DNA of 64,000 bases from Terebella lapidaria (GCA_949152475.1 OX424559.1:31415119-31479118), one strand, 5' to 3'; shown: positions 43,245-54,237, counted from the first letter of the stretch. Made by a program: numbers and translations. Notes: generated by a model from the sequence alone, not told the origin.

Positions 43245-44513
43245 CTGAAAAATATGAGGGGGCACATTTAGTTATTCAAAACGGGACACCACGTGACCTC
43301 CCAAAACATGTTTCATTACATTTTGATGGCTACAGTACTTGTAGTTTTTTTTACTACAGGTACAGACATGACTGTGCTTACAGACTGGATTCATCTATCA
43401 AGCTTTGTTTCACTTCTGGTATGGCATCTTCGTTGATTCGATTCCTGAAATCGATATGAGCATTATTATTTAATAAACTAAAATGTTTCAGTCCATAACG
43501 ACCTCTTGGGTGTATCCCCTGACACACCCCATCCTCCTTGGTTAATAACATGATCAATCAATAAAAAAAGTATTTTGTGGTTCCTGGAATCCGAAAAAAA
43601 AAAATTATTTAAACCCTACCCAACTACGGAACTAGCATCACACCCACCGCCTCATTCTGGCATCATTCTGCCAAACCATAAGTTCTATACTTGTACTCAT
43701 ATTCAATGTGATTTGCTTACAAATTACCCTCAAATGGAATGATCACATACTGGTACCTAACACTGGATATTTCACATTGTTGTAGTAAGTTACCTCATCA
43801 TCATTTCCATTAATTCTTACCTTGAAATATGAACCCGGAATCCATTAATGTATATTTTTGGATTATTAGAATCGGTTCAGATTTCAAACTAGTAGAGCAT
43901 CATCAAGAAAATCTGTTATCCAAAATGGCTCAAGGGCTTAATTAACTCAAGGGCTAGATAGAATACGGGTCCAGCAATGTCCCAAAGTTGTCATAATCGG
44001 CTGTTTTGATCACCATATATGACTAATCATTTGAATTATCCATGTTCTATCTTGAATGTTCCTTTCCTTTGAAGGTCAAATTTCAGGTCAACACTGAAGC
44101 AGCCATATGACTTCCCATTCGGATCATCCAAGCTTTTTACATAAAGTGGCATCTGACCCTTGTAGTTCAAAGCTTCCAGGTTCTCACTGACCATAGGTCT
44201 GTTTTAAAGTTGAATGCTTAGAAGACAGTGTCTACAGGTGATGCAACAATCCTGAATCCACAGGATCAGTTTATCTTTGGGGTACAATATTGCATACTTG
44301 ACATTTAGCTTCAAATACACATAGAATATACATGTACTACAATACCAGGCAGCTTTAATACACTTCCAAATGCATTCTAGTACAAAGTATGAAAGTCACT
44401 GTGATAAATGATATATAATATAACATTCACATTTAAAATATTACATGTACATAGCATACATACACAGACTAGGATTAGCTATGGTTATCTAGAAATACCA
44501 TGACAATACATAC

Positions 44514-44571
44514 TTCAAAGCATTATACTTTTCCAGCTCACTGGCATAGGTCTGTTTAGGACTCACATCAC
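44514..44571 (-). CDS. KDZ exon 11
   Basis: 58 bases between TTTTGCAG and GTATGT; DVSPKQTYASELEKYNAL. Phase 1 in, 2 out. Confidence 0.65.
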
Positions 44572-44750
44572 CTGCAAAATATGTATTGAGACACATAAAA
44601 CTTTATATCCAAAATTCCATGTACATGTATATTGATGGATATAAATTCCCACAGCTACTCTGAGTATGCTCCTAGGCCACACTGAACTAACCCACCAGAT
44701 GGCAGCAAGGGAAGTAACATTAAATATTCTACAGCCAAGAAATGGTGCAC

Positions 44751-44840
44751 TTTTCTCGCTTTGTGAATTCAGTAGCTGCTGTCGAGCGATGTATTCCTTC
44801 TCCTGAACTTGCCACTGGTAGACATCATCCACAGACACAC
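44751..44840 (-). CDS. KDZ exon 10
   Basis: Acceptor GTTAG at 44842. Reads VSVDDVYQWQVQEKEYIARQ. The end is uncertain: a weak donor AAAA/GTGCAC at 44751 gives the phase needed for exon 11. Confidence 0.5.
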
Positions 44841-44894
44841 CTAACGTTGAAGTATGTACAAGTAATGTATGTATAGGAGAAAGGACGAAAAAGT

Positions 44895-44926
44895 GTGGAT
44901 TCTTTGAATTGAATCAAAGAATCCAC
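44895..44926. repeat. Perfect hairpin GTGGATTCTTTGA/TCAAAGAATCCAC
   Basis: 13-bp arms with a 6-base loop. The arm sequence AAAGTGTGGATTCTTT recurs singly at about 45049-45064. Confidence 0.85.
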
Positions 44927-45146
44927 ATCTTTTGAGTCTTTTCTCCGACTTAAAACATGTGTAGGCCTAGTCATGTGTAGATACAATATAATAGTATTAC
45001 AAACGTGAGTTGCGTCATGTATGCTTTGCGCGTCATGCATACAGACTGAAAGTGTGGATTCTTTAAATCAATGAACCATTGCGAGTGACATGATATAAAT
45101 ACAATTGCGCGAAACCCAGAAAATCACTCGACTTGACACTGACAAA

Positions 45147-45343
45147 ATGCAGGGGCAAGTAAGCGACGATGACGATATCTTCATCACACAGAGCAAAATC
45201 AGTTTTGATTTGAATGCATCTGTAGATAGCGATCGAGCGTTCGATGTAGCACAGATGCTCGGAAATATTGGTGACAAAACACTCCGAATTGGATATCGGA
45301 CTACGAGTGGCGAAACAGTATGTATAGACTATTCGAAGTTGCT
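45147..45343 (+). CDS. Small acidic ORF, exon 1
   Basis: ATG 45147; MQGQVSDDDDIFITQSKISF, then DRAFDVAQMLGN. Ends at CT/GTATAT (phase 2), which fits exon 2 after TTTTAG. An earlier donor ACA/GTATGT at 45317 does not fit. No family recognised. Confidence 0.4.
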
Positions 45344-45426
45344 GTATATCTGATTAAATGTTTCTATAATGACAGTTTGTGGTAACTGGTATAATAACTA
45401 ACAGTAATTATGATTCATGCTTTTAG

Positions 45427-45556
45427 GTCTAATCTTCCGGCGTATCGACCTGTATATTCTGACATCTCAGACGACAAACTCGTGTCAACATGCCGGAAAT
45501 TCGAGGCTTCGTTGGATAGCGCATCTCAGAGTGGAATGCCGACACAGAACAGCTGA
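45427..45556 (+). CDS. Small acidic ORF, exon 2
   Basis: After GCTTTTAG; SNLPAYRPVYSDISDDKLVS, ends at TGA 45554-45556. The ISDDKLVSTCRKFE stretch resembles short acidic motifs seen near the N-terminus of Crypton-type invertebrate proteins (from memory). Confidence 0.4.
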
Positions 45557-45639
45557 GATTACTTTGCATAATGAACATAAACGACAATGTCAGCAAATTC
45601 ATGTAAAAATTTGAAAAATTACCATATCTGGTAAAGTAA

Positions 45640-45735
45640 TAACGAGAGAATGAGCTGATGAAAACTGTCTCACGTCTCTGTAAGGATGCTGGATTAGATG
45701 GATATCGAACAAATAATTCCTTACGAGCCACAGCC
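45640..45735 (+). pseudogene. Tyrosine recombinase C-terminal fragment (Crypton-like)
   Basis: Reads LCKDAGLDGYRTNNSLRATA then ASRMF. Crypton/KCTD1-type recombinases have TNHSLRATAATR here, with H-x-x-R as catalytic residues; this copy has N in place of the His. The segment stops matching after ASRMF, before the catalytic Tyr. Confidence 0.65.
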
Positions 45736-45740
45736 GCTTC

Positions 45741-46670
45741 GCGTATGTTTGAACTGGTCATCGTTCTCTGGCTGTCCGTCCGTACAAGCGCGTGTCCGAC
45801 GCCAAGCGCAAGAAGATAAGTGCAGCAATCTCAAGCACAGGTAGCGCTACGGAGGATCCACGCTCTGAATGTCCCATAAGAAACAAAGACCAGTTGCCAA
45901 TCAACATGACTGGCATGAAATGACTTGAAATATGCTGTTATGTAATATGTAATATCACATATACTGGTTATGTACACGAACTTATCCAAAAATATTCTGT
46001 GTGAGCTCTGCAAATAAACATGTATCATGAATAACCGTTGATTCTTTTCAAAGTGTTGGAAATTGTGCGTTAAGAATCCCCGGCTTCTAGTTGATTCCTC
46101 AAAAATAATCCACACTTCACACAATAGTGTGACGTCATCATAATGTTTTAAGTATATATCCTGTATATAAATACACTGAAACAACCTGGTGGCAGCTTAC
46201 GCAAATATGAATTTATAGTATCTTGGTTGACCACGTAAGTTCTCATTATGACTGGGTAGAATATATTGGCTCTACCCAATTCATTTGTGCTTCTACGAAA
46301 AACTTAACATCAAACAACAGCAACGAAGCAGTGTTCTTTTAATAGCAGGCATTATCAAAATGTGATCACCACATCTGGCAAAGTATCTGACTACATTACA
46401 ATGGCACGTTTGCATACGATGGCTCATTTGCGTGAGTGTATCACATAACGTCCCATTCTCCCCAGTGCCCAGATGCTCTCCAGTATGTCCATGAAGTTAC
46501 ATGTATGGTGACCAATCAATGGAAAAACAAAATTATTCGGCCCAGAAAATTTCTATTGTAGCAGCGCTGGCTTCTGGGATCCACTATTAAACTATAAATA
46601 TTCGAGCCATAAAATCACGAACGAGACAATCAGATATTGCAGACCCTCGCCCCTTCAGGTTTTAGTTACT
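45741..46670. other. Non-coding stretch in KDZ intron 9
   Basis: No repeat family or convincing ORF seen. Confidence 0.4.
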
Positions 46671-46679
46671 AAAATTAAA

Positions 46680-47645
46680 GATGATGACCATTTCATATTC
46701 GACCTGGGCGATGATCGGAGATTTTGTTTGTACAAATATTTGTCATGTATCAAATGGTCTGGAAATGGCCAATAGAAAAGTACAAAAATCATGGAAGAAA
46801 TATTCAGTAATACATGTAGAGTCCTTGCAATTTTTCTATTTTGACCACATTCTCAACCACGACATGATTTGTGATACTGACCTCCCAAACTTTGCAAGCT
46901 CTTTCAGGTCTATAGTGCATTGAAAATACTACTACTACTTGAAATATTACGAATTGGTGGTTTCAGCTAGTGGCCTTTACATTTTCGACCTTGGGCTATA
47001 ATGGGAAATTTTGACCATATGACAATCGGTTATACAGCAAATGATCGGGAATTGATTATAGAAAGATACAAAATTAATACGAACAATTAATCATGAATAT
47101 AAGCAGAGTTATTGTAACTTTTCAATTTTGAACTTTTCTGTGACCTTGTCGTTCAATATTGAGCTGTACAATTTCACAGTATCATTTTCTTCATCAAGGC
47201 ATATTTTCTGGAATGAAAAAGGTATGAAAAGATTAAAAACTGCCTTCATAATATAGTTTTTAATCTCAGAACACTCAAAAGTCGTAAAATCAAAAACCCC
47301 AAAGTTTCGACTTTGGCCGATAATGGGGAGTTTCAAACCCAAGATCATCGGTGGTACACAATACGATCGGGAATTGGCCAATGAAAAATAAAAAAAATAG
47401 TTTTGAAAATTAATATTGATTAGAACCGGACATGTAGCCAATTATGTGATTTTCACTCTTTCGGTTGCCATGGCAACCATTTTTCTCTGATTTTGACCAA
47501 AATTGATTAGGACCGAGAAACGGTGATACCGCATCATCCATATAAGTTTCAGGTTGATCGGACCATTTGTTTTTAGAGTTATGCGAGCGGACCGACAAAC
47601 AAATAGACAGACCCAAATACAATACTCTCTCCCCGAGGTTATTAA
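46680..47645 (+). repeat. Three decayed tandem units of about 330 bp ending in a GTTGCCATGGCAAC segment
   Basis: Related blocks start near 46695, 46985 and 47305 (TTCGACYTKGG, then ATGGGRARTTT, later GATCGGGAATTG). The last unit continues into CGGTTGCCATGGCAACC at about 47461-47477, a 14-bp palindrome, and TCAGGTTGATCGGACCATTT, a combination I recognise as a common dispersed repeat of marine invertebrates. Confidence 0.65.
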
Positions 47646-47697
47646 AGGTATCCGCAGAACATTGTTAAGATATACCCATTATAAGGTTTGGACTCAC

Positions 47698-47878
47698 CTA
47701 AACTGTCAAACTTGGAAGAAGCATAGTGTCGCAATGCATCTGCCAGCAAGGTCACACGATGTGAAGGGGTCATTTCCTTAGTGATCTTGGAAAACGGTCG
47801 CAGGTATGACCAGATTCTTTCCATCCACTCACCATCGACAAGCCCAAAGCCTTCCAGACGGCGTGCACTATACAATAC
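47698..47878 (-). CDS. KDZ exon 9
   Basis: VLYSARRLEGFGLVDGEWME, then IWSYLRPFSKITKEMTPSHR. The GFG-DGE and W-YLR-F-K-TKEM-P-HR block is the most diagnostic KDZ segment. Acceptor ACCTG-complement CAG, donor GTGAGT; phase 0 in, 1 out. Confidence 0.85.
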
Positions 47879-47987
47879 CTGAACAAAAATGAAAAGTAGA
47901 TCGGCTAGATTCATTGGCAGACACAATTTAACCAACAATATAAGTTGAACAAAAATGAACATTCGAAATTAAGTAAATCATTGTTCA

Positions 47988-48101
47988 CCTGACAGCGGTT
48001 TTATCATTCTTGATACTACTTTTATATCCTTGTTTGGCACTGAAATGGCCTTCTTGAGCCCAAAGTGCCGTTAAGCTTTATTTCTTCTTCTTCCTGACAG
48101 C
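47988..48101 (+). mobile_element. LINE tail inserted on the donor of KDZ exon 8, with 9-bp target duplication
   Basis: CCTGACAGC at 47988-47996 and again at 48093-48101 brackets about 96 bases of the RNase H-family LINE 3' end (TTTTATCATTCTTGATACTA to TTCTTCTTC). It is antisense to the KDZ gene. Confidence 0.93.
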
Positions 48102-48180
48102 TACTTTTGTGGCCATACGCATGGAAAACTGGGATGGCCATATTCGGAAGGTGTTCGGGTGGAAATTCTGCTGGGAATTT
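48094..48180 (-). CDS. KDZ exon 8, donor destroyed by LINE insertion
   Basis: 87 bases, phase 0 at both ends: KFPAEFPPEHLPN, then VFHAYGHKSSCQ. The exon should end CTGTCAG followed by GTGAAC. In this copy GAAGAAG (LINE tail) follows instead, and the donor with a second CTGTCAG is displaced to 47989-47995. Read-through meets a stop inside the insert. Skipping exon 8 would keep the frame. Confidence 0.75.
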
Positions 48181-48420
48181 CTGCAAAGAAATATCAACAT
48201 AAGCTTGCAAATAACATCTGGTTGTTGAGGGTCATTTATATCTCTATTTCGCTACCAATCAGCTAGATGAAGGTCAGAAGTAATGGCATGCAAACGGAGC
48301 CAAACACAGTTGTTAACTGGGGACAAAATGTTACAAACTGCACAGCACATTGTGATCTCTTACCAGTTGTATCTCAAACGAAAAGTGATATCATGTTAAA
48401 CACAGATAAACAAAGAAAAC

Positions 48421-48527
48421 CTTGATGTGTGTAGACAGAACGCATGCGATATCATAGAGGAGATTCATATCGAGTGAGCTCTCCGCAAATCTGTCCCGGA
48501 GTGTTCGCAGGGTCAATAAAGGCCAAC
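48421..48527 (-). CDS. KDZ exon 7
   Basis: Acceptor ATTTCAG; reads WPLLTLRTLRDRF and MNLLYDIACVLSTHIK. The Asp of YDIAC is a core catalytic residue of the family. Needs phase 1 on entry and leaves phase 0. It lies 3.7 kb from exon 6 across repeats. Confidence 0.75.
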
Positions 48528-48909
48528 CTGAAATTATGAAGACAACATCAACAATGTTTACAGTGAGATAAACAGATAAATGTGCATGATCCTCAACTAT
48601 AATAACTAAAGGTTATTTAAAATCGGAATTATTCTGTCAACAAAAATGCTGAAACTCTAATGGTACAAAAAATGTCTGCAAATAACCCATTTGAGAGGAC
48701 AAAAACAAATTTATAATTATTGAATTCAAAAGCCAATAAACATGTGTGTATTATGTACATGATTGTGATACAGTATGCATGGCAATGCCAAAATTAGCCC
48801 AAGGGCTAAGACAGGTTACCGGGCAAAATATGTTTTATATTCCTGTGACCTTGAAAATAAGGTCACTGGTCAAAATGCAAAGTCATGAGAATATCCAGCA
48901 AACATGTAT

Positions 48910-49712
48910 ATGTAAGTATCAATCTATTACAACCAATAGTGAGATTTTGATGATGCCAAAAACAAACGTAAAATAGAACATTTTGGAAAAGAAACAAAGC
49001 CCGACCAAATAGTTTATCCAAAGACACACTGGTGTCATCAGGGGCAGACAGTGTGTTAAATGTAGTTGTTTCTACTGTACACCTGATGGAATTAGTATAC
49101 AACTGCCCACAACCTATGAAAATAATTTAGAAATCTGAAACAAACCCCATGGAATAGATATATGACGAGTACATAAGTACCTAATCACAAGCCAGAAAAC
49201 TACTGAATTGATGGTATCCTCGGGGACAGAATCAACGTCCGCCAACAGTGACACCGACTCAGTAATATGAATGTAAGTATCAATCTATTACCACCAATAG
49301 TCCGATTTTGATGATGCCAAAAACAAACGTAAAATAGAACATTTTGGAATAGAAACAAGCCCGACCAAATAGTTTATCCAAAGACACACTGGCGTCATCA
49401 GGGGCAGACAGTGTGTTAAATGTAGTTGTTTCTACTGTACACCTGATGGAATTAGTATACAACTGCCCAACAACCTATGAAAATAATTTAGAAATCTGAA
49501 ACAAGCCCCATGGAATAGATATATGACAAATACATAAGTACCTAATCACAAGCCAGAAGGCTACTGAGTTGATGGTATCCTCGGGGACAGATTCAACGTC
49601 CGCCAGCAGTGACACTGGCTCAGTGATATGAAAGTAAGTATCAATTTATTACCACCAATAGTCAGATTTTGATGATGCCAAAAACAAACGTAAAATAGAA
49701 CATTTTGGAATC
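48910..49712 (-). repeat. 361-bp repeat, two tandem units plus a truncated third
   Basis: The landmark GTAAGTATCAATCTATTAC starts at 48912, 49273 and 49634 (period 361). Units 1 and 2 are nearly identical, so the tandem is recent. Lies in KDZ intron 6. Other copies at 20460-20770 and 61579-62120. Confidence 0.9.
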
Positions 49713-49734
49713 CCGATATGTCCATTGTTTGCTA

Positions 49735-49890
49735 AGCTGTAAATTCAATAACAAGTAAAACAAAATAGCAATTTTGTTCCATGACCTTGAAAAGGTCGAA
49801 GGTCGAATCAATGGTCATCAAAATATTTGGCATGTACACATCATTCCCCATAGGTGCACAACTGATTCCTAAGCTGTAAAGTCAATAATA
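49735..49890 (+). repeat. Single AGGTCA-type unit
   Basis: CCATGACCTTGAAAAGGTCG with GATTCCTAAGCTGTAAA downstream, as in the 50545-51230 array. The stretch 49891-50540 after it, within KDZ intron 6, shows an AT-rich GTTAACCGGT-type patch (about 49905-50015) and otherwise nothing recognised. Confidence 0.6.
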
Positions 49891-50544
49891 AATAGGGCCT
49901 GCATGATTAATTGGTTAACCGCCGACGGCTAGCATTTTTTTAATAACCGCGAATAACCGGCTGTTAAATCTCCAAACGATTAACTGGTTAACCGTCAAAC
50001 ACCGGTTAACTGTCTTTTATAACCTTGATCAGTGATCACCAAACCGTCTGCTCATGCTCCTGAGGCATGCTTTTGAGGGCATTTAAACTCGTTAACTTTG
50101 TCGCCATGGGGCCATAAAGCAATCTGTGGTTTGCTGCGGTCGCGTGGATGCGTGCCACCTGTTGAAGGGATTGTGTGTGCATCTTTCACAGATACACAGG
50201 CTCGCGGCCTTCTCTCATATTAATACCGAAATTAACGAAGTTAAATAGGGGAAATACAAGTTTTCTTAAATGAAACATAAAGACACCTACACACACATAG
50301 ACATATAGCAATCAAAACCATTCGGGGGACGTATTAAGAAGTGAACCCCAAACACTTCGCCTCAGGCTTAACTTCGAATGGTAAGGATTGTATATGTGAA
50401 AGAATGTGCAATGTCAGGTATAGCGCAATCAGAACTGGAAAGAGAACATATATTCAGTAATATACAAAATATGTACAGTTAATACAGTTTAGTTCATTGA
50501 GTTATACATATATGTTGAGGTTATATTTCAATAGTTTCCAAATC

Positions 50545-51230
50545 TTCAGCAAGAAGTAAAAGATTTAAAAAATGAGGTCAAAGGTCAAATTCAAGGTCAT
50601 CAGAATATTAGGCGTTCATCATTTCCTATTAGCCCACAACTGATTCCTAAGCTATAAAGTCGACCATAAGTGAGATATTAGCCATTTTGTGTTCTTGACC
50701 TTGAAAATGAAGTCAGAGGTCAAATTTAAAGTCACAAGAATATTCAGCATATATCATTTCCTACATGTCTACAAATGATCCCTAAGCTGTAAAATCGATA
50801 ATAAGTGAGATATTAATCATTTTGTCCTGTGACCTTGAAAATGAGGTCAAAGGTCAAATTCAAGGTCATAACAATAATCTGCATATATCATTTCCTATAT
50901 GTTCATAATTGATTCCTAAGCTGTAAAGTCGATAAGAAGCGAGATATTAGCCATTTTGCCCTGTGACCTTAAAAATGAGGTCAAAGGTCAAATTCAAGGT
51001 CATGACAATAATCTGCATATATCATTTTCTATATGTTCATAATTGATTCCTAAGCTGTAAAGTCGATAATAAGTGAGATATTAGCCATTTTGCCCTGTGA
51101 CCTTGAAAATGAGGTCAAAGGTCAAATTCAAGGTCACGAGAATATTCAGCATATATCATTTCCTATATGTACAGAATTGATTCCTAGTCTCTAATCTCAA
51201 TATTAAGTAAGATATTAGGCTTTAATGTGT
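50545..51230 (+). repeat. 134-bp satellite dense in AGGTCA half-sites
   Basis: GAGGTCA landmarks at 50574, 50709 (GAAGTCA), 50843, 50977 and 51111: spacing 134-135. Each unit carries TGACCTTGAAAATGAGGTCA followed by AAGGTCAAATTCAAGGTCA. AGGTCA-A-AGGTCA is a DR1 nuclear-receptor element and TCAAGGTCA an ERR/SF-1-type extended half-site. Confidence 0.92.
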
Positions 51231-52195
51231 CCCATTATAAAGCATAGGAGAATTTAACATGGGAAAGTCCCATTTGGGCCGAGTTTGGGCCCAAAATGGC
51301 CCACTTCAAGCGATTCAAGCGCAACGAAATTTATACATGTCACAGGGGTACTTATGAGGAGTGTTATGCATCAATAAGAAAAAAAGTTACTGAACAGATT
51401 TTGAGAAAACGACCGTCAAAGTCCAAAATTGGCCATTTTTCGACAAAAACGGCCGCTCTGACCTTGAAACCGAGGTCAGAGGTCAAATTCAAGGTCACGA
51501 GAATATTCAGCATATACCATTTCCTATAAGTCCACAATTGATTCCTAGTCTCTAATCTCAATATTAAATGAGATATAAGGCTTAATGTGTCCCATTATAA
51601 AGCATAGGAGAATTTACCATGGGAAAGTCCCATTTGGGCCGCGTTTGGGCCAAAATGGCCCACTTCGAGCGATTCAATCGCAACGAAATTTACAGACATC
51701 ATAGGAGTACATATGAGGAGTGTTATGTATCAAAAAGAAAAAAAGTTACTGAACAGATTTTGAGAAAATGGCCGCCAAAGTCCAAAATTGGCCGATTTTC
51801 GACGAAAACGGCCGCCATTTTGAAAAAAATGCGAAAATCAAAAAACTAAAAAATACCTCCTTCTTGATTTATTTTTGTGCATTTTTGTGCAAAATTTCAG
51901 AAAGATTGGTCTGTAAACAAAAAAGATAAAAATGTGAATGACGCCGACGCCGGACGCCGGACGCAACGCCATGCCAATAGGTTAGCGGACCAAAGGTCCG
52001 GTAACCTAAAAACTAAAAAATACCTCCCTCTCGAAATATTTTTAGGCATTTTTGTGCAAAATTTCAGAAAAATTTGTCCGTAAACAAAAAAGATAAAAAT
52101 GTTAACAGACGGACGACGGACGGACGGACGGACGACGGACGCAACGCCATGGCAATAGGTTATCATACCATAGGTCCGGTAACCTAAAAATGCCA
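51231..52195 (+). repeat. Remainder of the composite repeat: two 375-bp units and hairpin ends
   Basis: Two copies of a segment with CATGGGAAAGTCCCATTTGGG (about 51258 and 51619), the second without the AGGTCA unit. Then two ends with GGACGGACGG-type runs and AATAGGTTA. At 51978-52008, TAGGTTAGCGGACC and GGTCCGGTAACCTA form a hairpin with one mismatch and a 3-base loop; a second such end is at about 52157-52188. ORFs here follow the repeat and are not genes. Confidence 0.75.
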
Positions 52196-52232
52196 AAATG
52201 TTTTTGTTAGGTTGGTGATTATAGTTACTAAC

Positions 52233-52369
52233 CTTTCACCATGTTCCATGTTGATGAAGCAAGCTGGAAATTCATGTCTGCAGGCAGCTCCAAAGACACC
52301 CTTGTACGCGAGCTTACTGTTTTTTAGCTTTGAGCGAAGCTTATTCCCAGCCTGGAAGTTGCTGCAGTC
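52233..52369 (-). CDS. KDZ exon 6
   Basis: DCSNFQAGNKLRSK, then AYKGVFGAACRHEF and FINMEHGER. The GVFG-CRH block is the catalytic-core signature. In relatives I recall an Asp three residues before that Gly; here the position reads A (AYKG), which may mean loss of a catalytic residue. The donor AG/GTTAGT at 52233 gives phase 2, which conflicts with exon 7; an alternative CATG/GTGAAA at 52240 gives the needed phase 1 but drops the ER. Confidence 0.7.
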
Positions 52370-52694
52370 CTGTATCCATGCCGAGAGAAACATCTTAGCA
52401 AGGTCTTACATTGTTTCAATCAGCATAATCTAGCTTCTTTACTCAAATTAACACATACAATTCGTGTAATAAAGACTGTACATGTATACATATCAATGAT
52501 TTCCCAAAATGATTTGCTAAATTTGCCTATTTTTGTGTACGCTAATGTTGGCTGTCTTGCACTGGATTGCATCTTCTATCAGGACCAATACAGTTTATAT
52601 GTATATGTATCTTGGAATGCATCGTCAAGAAATAACTTTCAATGACACATCAGTTGGGATGATGATTGTTAAAATAATTGAACAGAAATCTCAC

Positions 52695-52859
52695 ATGTTT
52701 GCTTCCTGATGTATCATGAAGTGCCACATAAGTGTCCACATCTTGCTGGGGCAGGAAGAACTTTGAAGACCTTACAGGTTCTTCATGGCTCGACCCCGAT
52801 GATGCCTTTGACACCAAACCAAAATTTGCATCCATAGCCATGAAAATCTTCCCAGATGT
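52695..52859 (-). CDS. KDZ exon 5
   Basis: 165 bases, phase 0 at both ends. IFMAMDANFGLVSKA and KFFLPQQDVD match the family's D-x-NF-x-L block and the following loop. Confidence 0.75.
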
Positions 52860-53191
52860 CTGCAAGTATATATCTCATGTAAATGAACACATAATTTGAT
52901 TGAGTTAGAGATGTTAAACATGTATATTTTTTTAACATTTCCATACTAACATGATTCATTTGACCGCTGAATGTCATAAATACCTATCTAGTGTGACAGA
53001 TAGTTTACTCACATAGAACCTTGCATTTCGAGAGCAAAAGATACTCCAGGTATTTCCAAAATCTAATATCGTCAAGAATACATAAAACCATGGTCTTATG
53101 TATTTCTGATATCGTGTGTGTTCAAGGTACAACCAACTCAGACAGCAGTATAAGGTAGTACTTGTGTTAAATTTGTTGACGAAAAACTCAC

Positions 53192-53317
53192 GCTTGGGCA
53201 CGCTGGACATTTGGTACTGATGTCAAGTTCGTCACTGACACACTGGAGTGTCTTTTTCTGGAAACATATATTCCGGAATTCTTCTACGGAATCCCCAACA
53301 AATGCCCGATACATTTC
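53192..53317 (-). CDS. KDZ exon 4
   Basis: 126 bases, phase 0 at both ends, donor GTGAGT. Reads EMYRAFVGDSVEEF and ends TKCPACPS, the conserved CPAC. Confidence 0.7.
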
Positions 53318-53476
53318 CTTGATAATGGATAAGAAAGATGTAGGAATACTGATAAATCTATACGTTTAGACACCAACAAAATACGCAATGCCTAAAGATG
53401 TCTTGAAGGCACTCACTCAGAGCACACATTAGCATGATTAGTACATGTAGTTATGTCTACAACATCATGAACATAC

Positions 53477-53688
53477 TTGCTCATCTTGTGTAGACAACTG
53501 GAGAGATCCCACAAAGGCCTGCAAAGATAAATGGCCTTCTAGCTGCAAGGCAATAAAGGTGCCCAGTAAATGAACCGAGACAGCAAGGCATGGTCGTTTT
53601 GGTGAGGCAGCCCAGAAACCATTCATCAACAGTGTGATAGGTTCCTCCTCACAACAGCAGAACCACACTTTGACACTTTTCCTGTGAC
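53477..53688 (-). CDS. KDZ exon 3
   Basis: Bounded by ATTACAG and GTATGT. Reads VWFCCCEEEPITLLMNGFWA and SPKRPCLAVSVHLL; the GFWAASP-RP signature before a long helix is typical of CxC2-KDZ proteins. Phase 1 in, 0 out. Confidence 0.75.
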
Positions 53689-53951
53689 CTGTAATAAATT
53701 ACATTGCTTATAGATTTGTGTGGAAGGAAGATTTGTGTATCAAAACTTAAGTATCAATCAATACTTGTTCAACTAACAGGGGTTTAATTTTTTTTGATTT
53801 ATCAAATAAATATTGTTTGACAAAAAAATTCCACCACTTATTTACAGGTCCACGACAAACAACCTTGCCGGTACAGATGAGAATTCAGACTCACTGTGTT
53901 GTGACTCGATAGTGAAATTTTAGCAAAGAGATATTCAGGGCTAAAGCTTAC

Positions 53952-54057
53952 CAAGGCTTGTCAAGAGAGTGATTATTCTCCAGTATTTGGAACTGCACTT
54001 TTCCTGGTGTGGCGGCATCATTTCACTGTTGGGTGAAACAGGTCTGAAGATGCCAAA
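53952..54057 (-). CDS. KDZ exon 2
   Basis: Bounded by CAG and GTAAGC. Reads FGIFRPVSPN to LLTSL; phase 0 in, phase 1 out. Confidence 0.65.
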
Positions 54058-54237
54058 CTGTAAGTAATATCAATAGGTACAACAGTGTGACATCCAAAAT
54101 TGACAAGTGACAGAATATATGACTGAATATATATGTTCAAGATGACACAATGATGTTGAATACTAGTATTTTGCACGATAACAACCCAAGTTTTATCAAA
54201 TTACATCTCTTGACTGTTCAATTTTCCTATTTCGGTG

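Larger units (their letters stand above)
45092..45740 (+). mobile_element. Crypton-like element relic inside KDZ intron 9
   Basis: A plus-strand unit opposite to the host intron: TATA-like GATATAAATA at about 45089-45098, a two-exon ORF (45147-45343, 45427-45556), and a fragment of a tyrosine recombinase C-terminus (45640-45735). The middle of the recombinase is absent, so it would be an internally deleted, non-autonomous copy. Linking the N-terminal ORF with the recombinase fragment is inference from adjacency and strand. Confidence 0.45.

Noticed and set aside
44841..47697. Reading the acidic ORF at 45147 as an exon of the KDZ gene
   Set aside because: It is on the opposite strand and has its own start and stop.
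51296..51849. ORFs of 76-77 codons beginning MAHFKRF or MGKSHLG
   Set aside because: They lie in the two units of the composite repeat and differ between units by frame-breaking changes.
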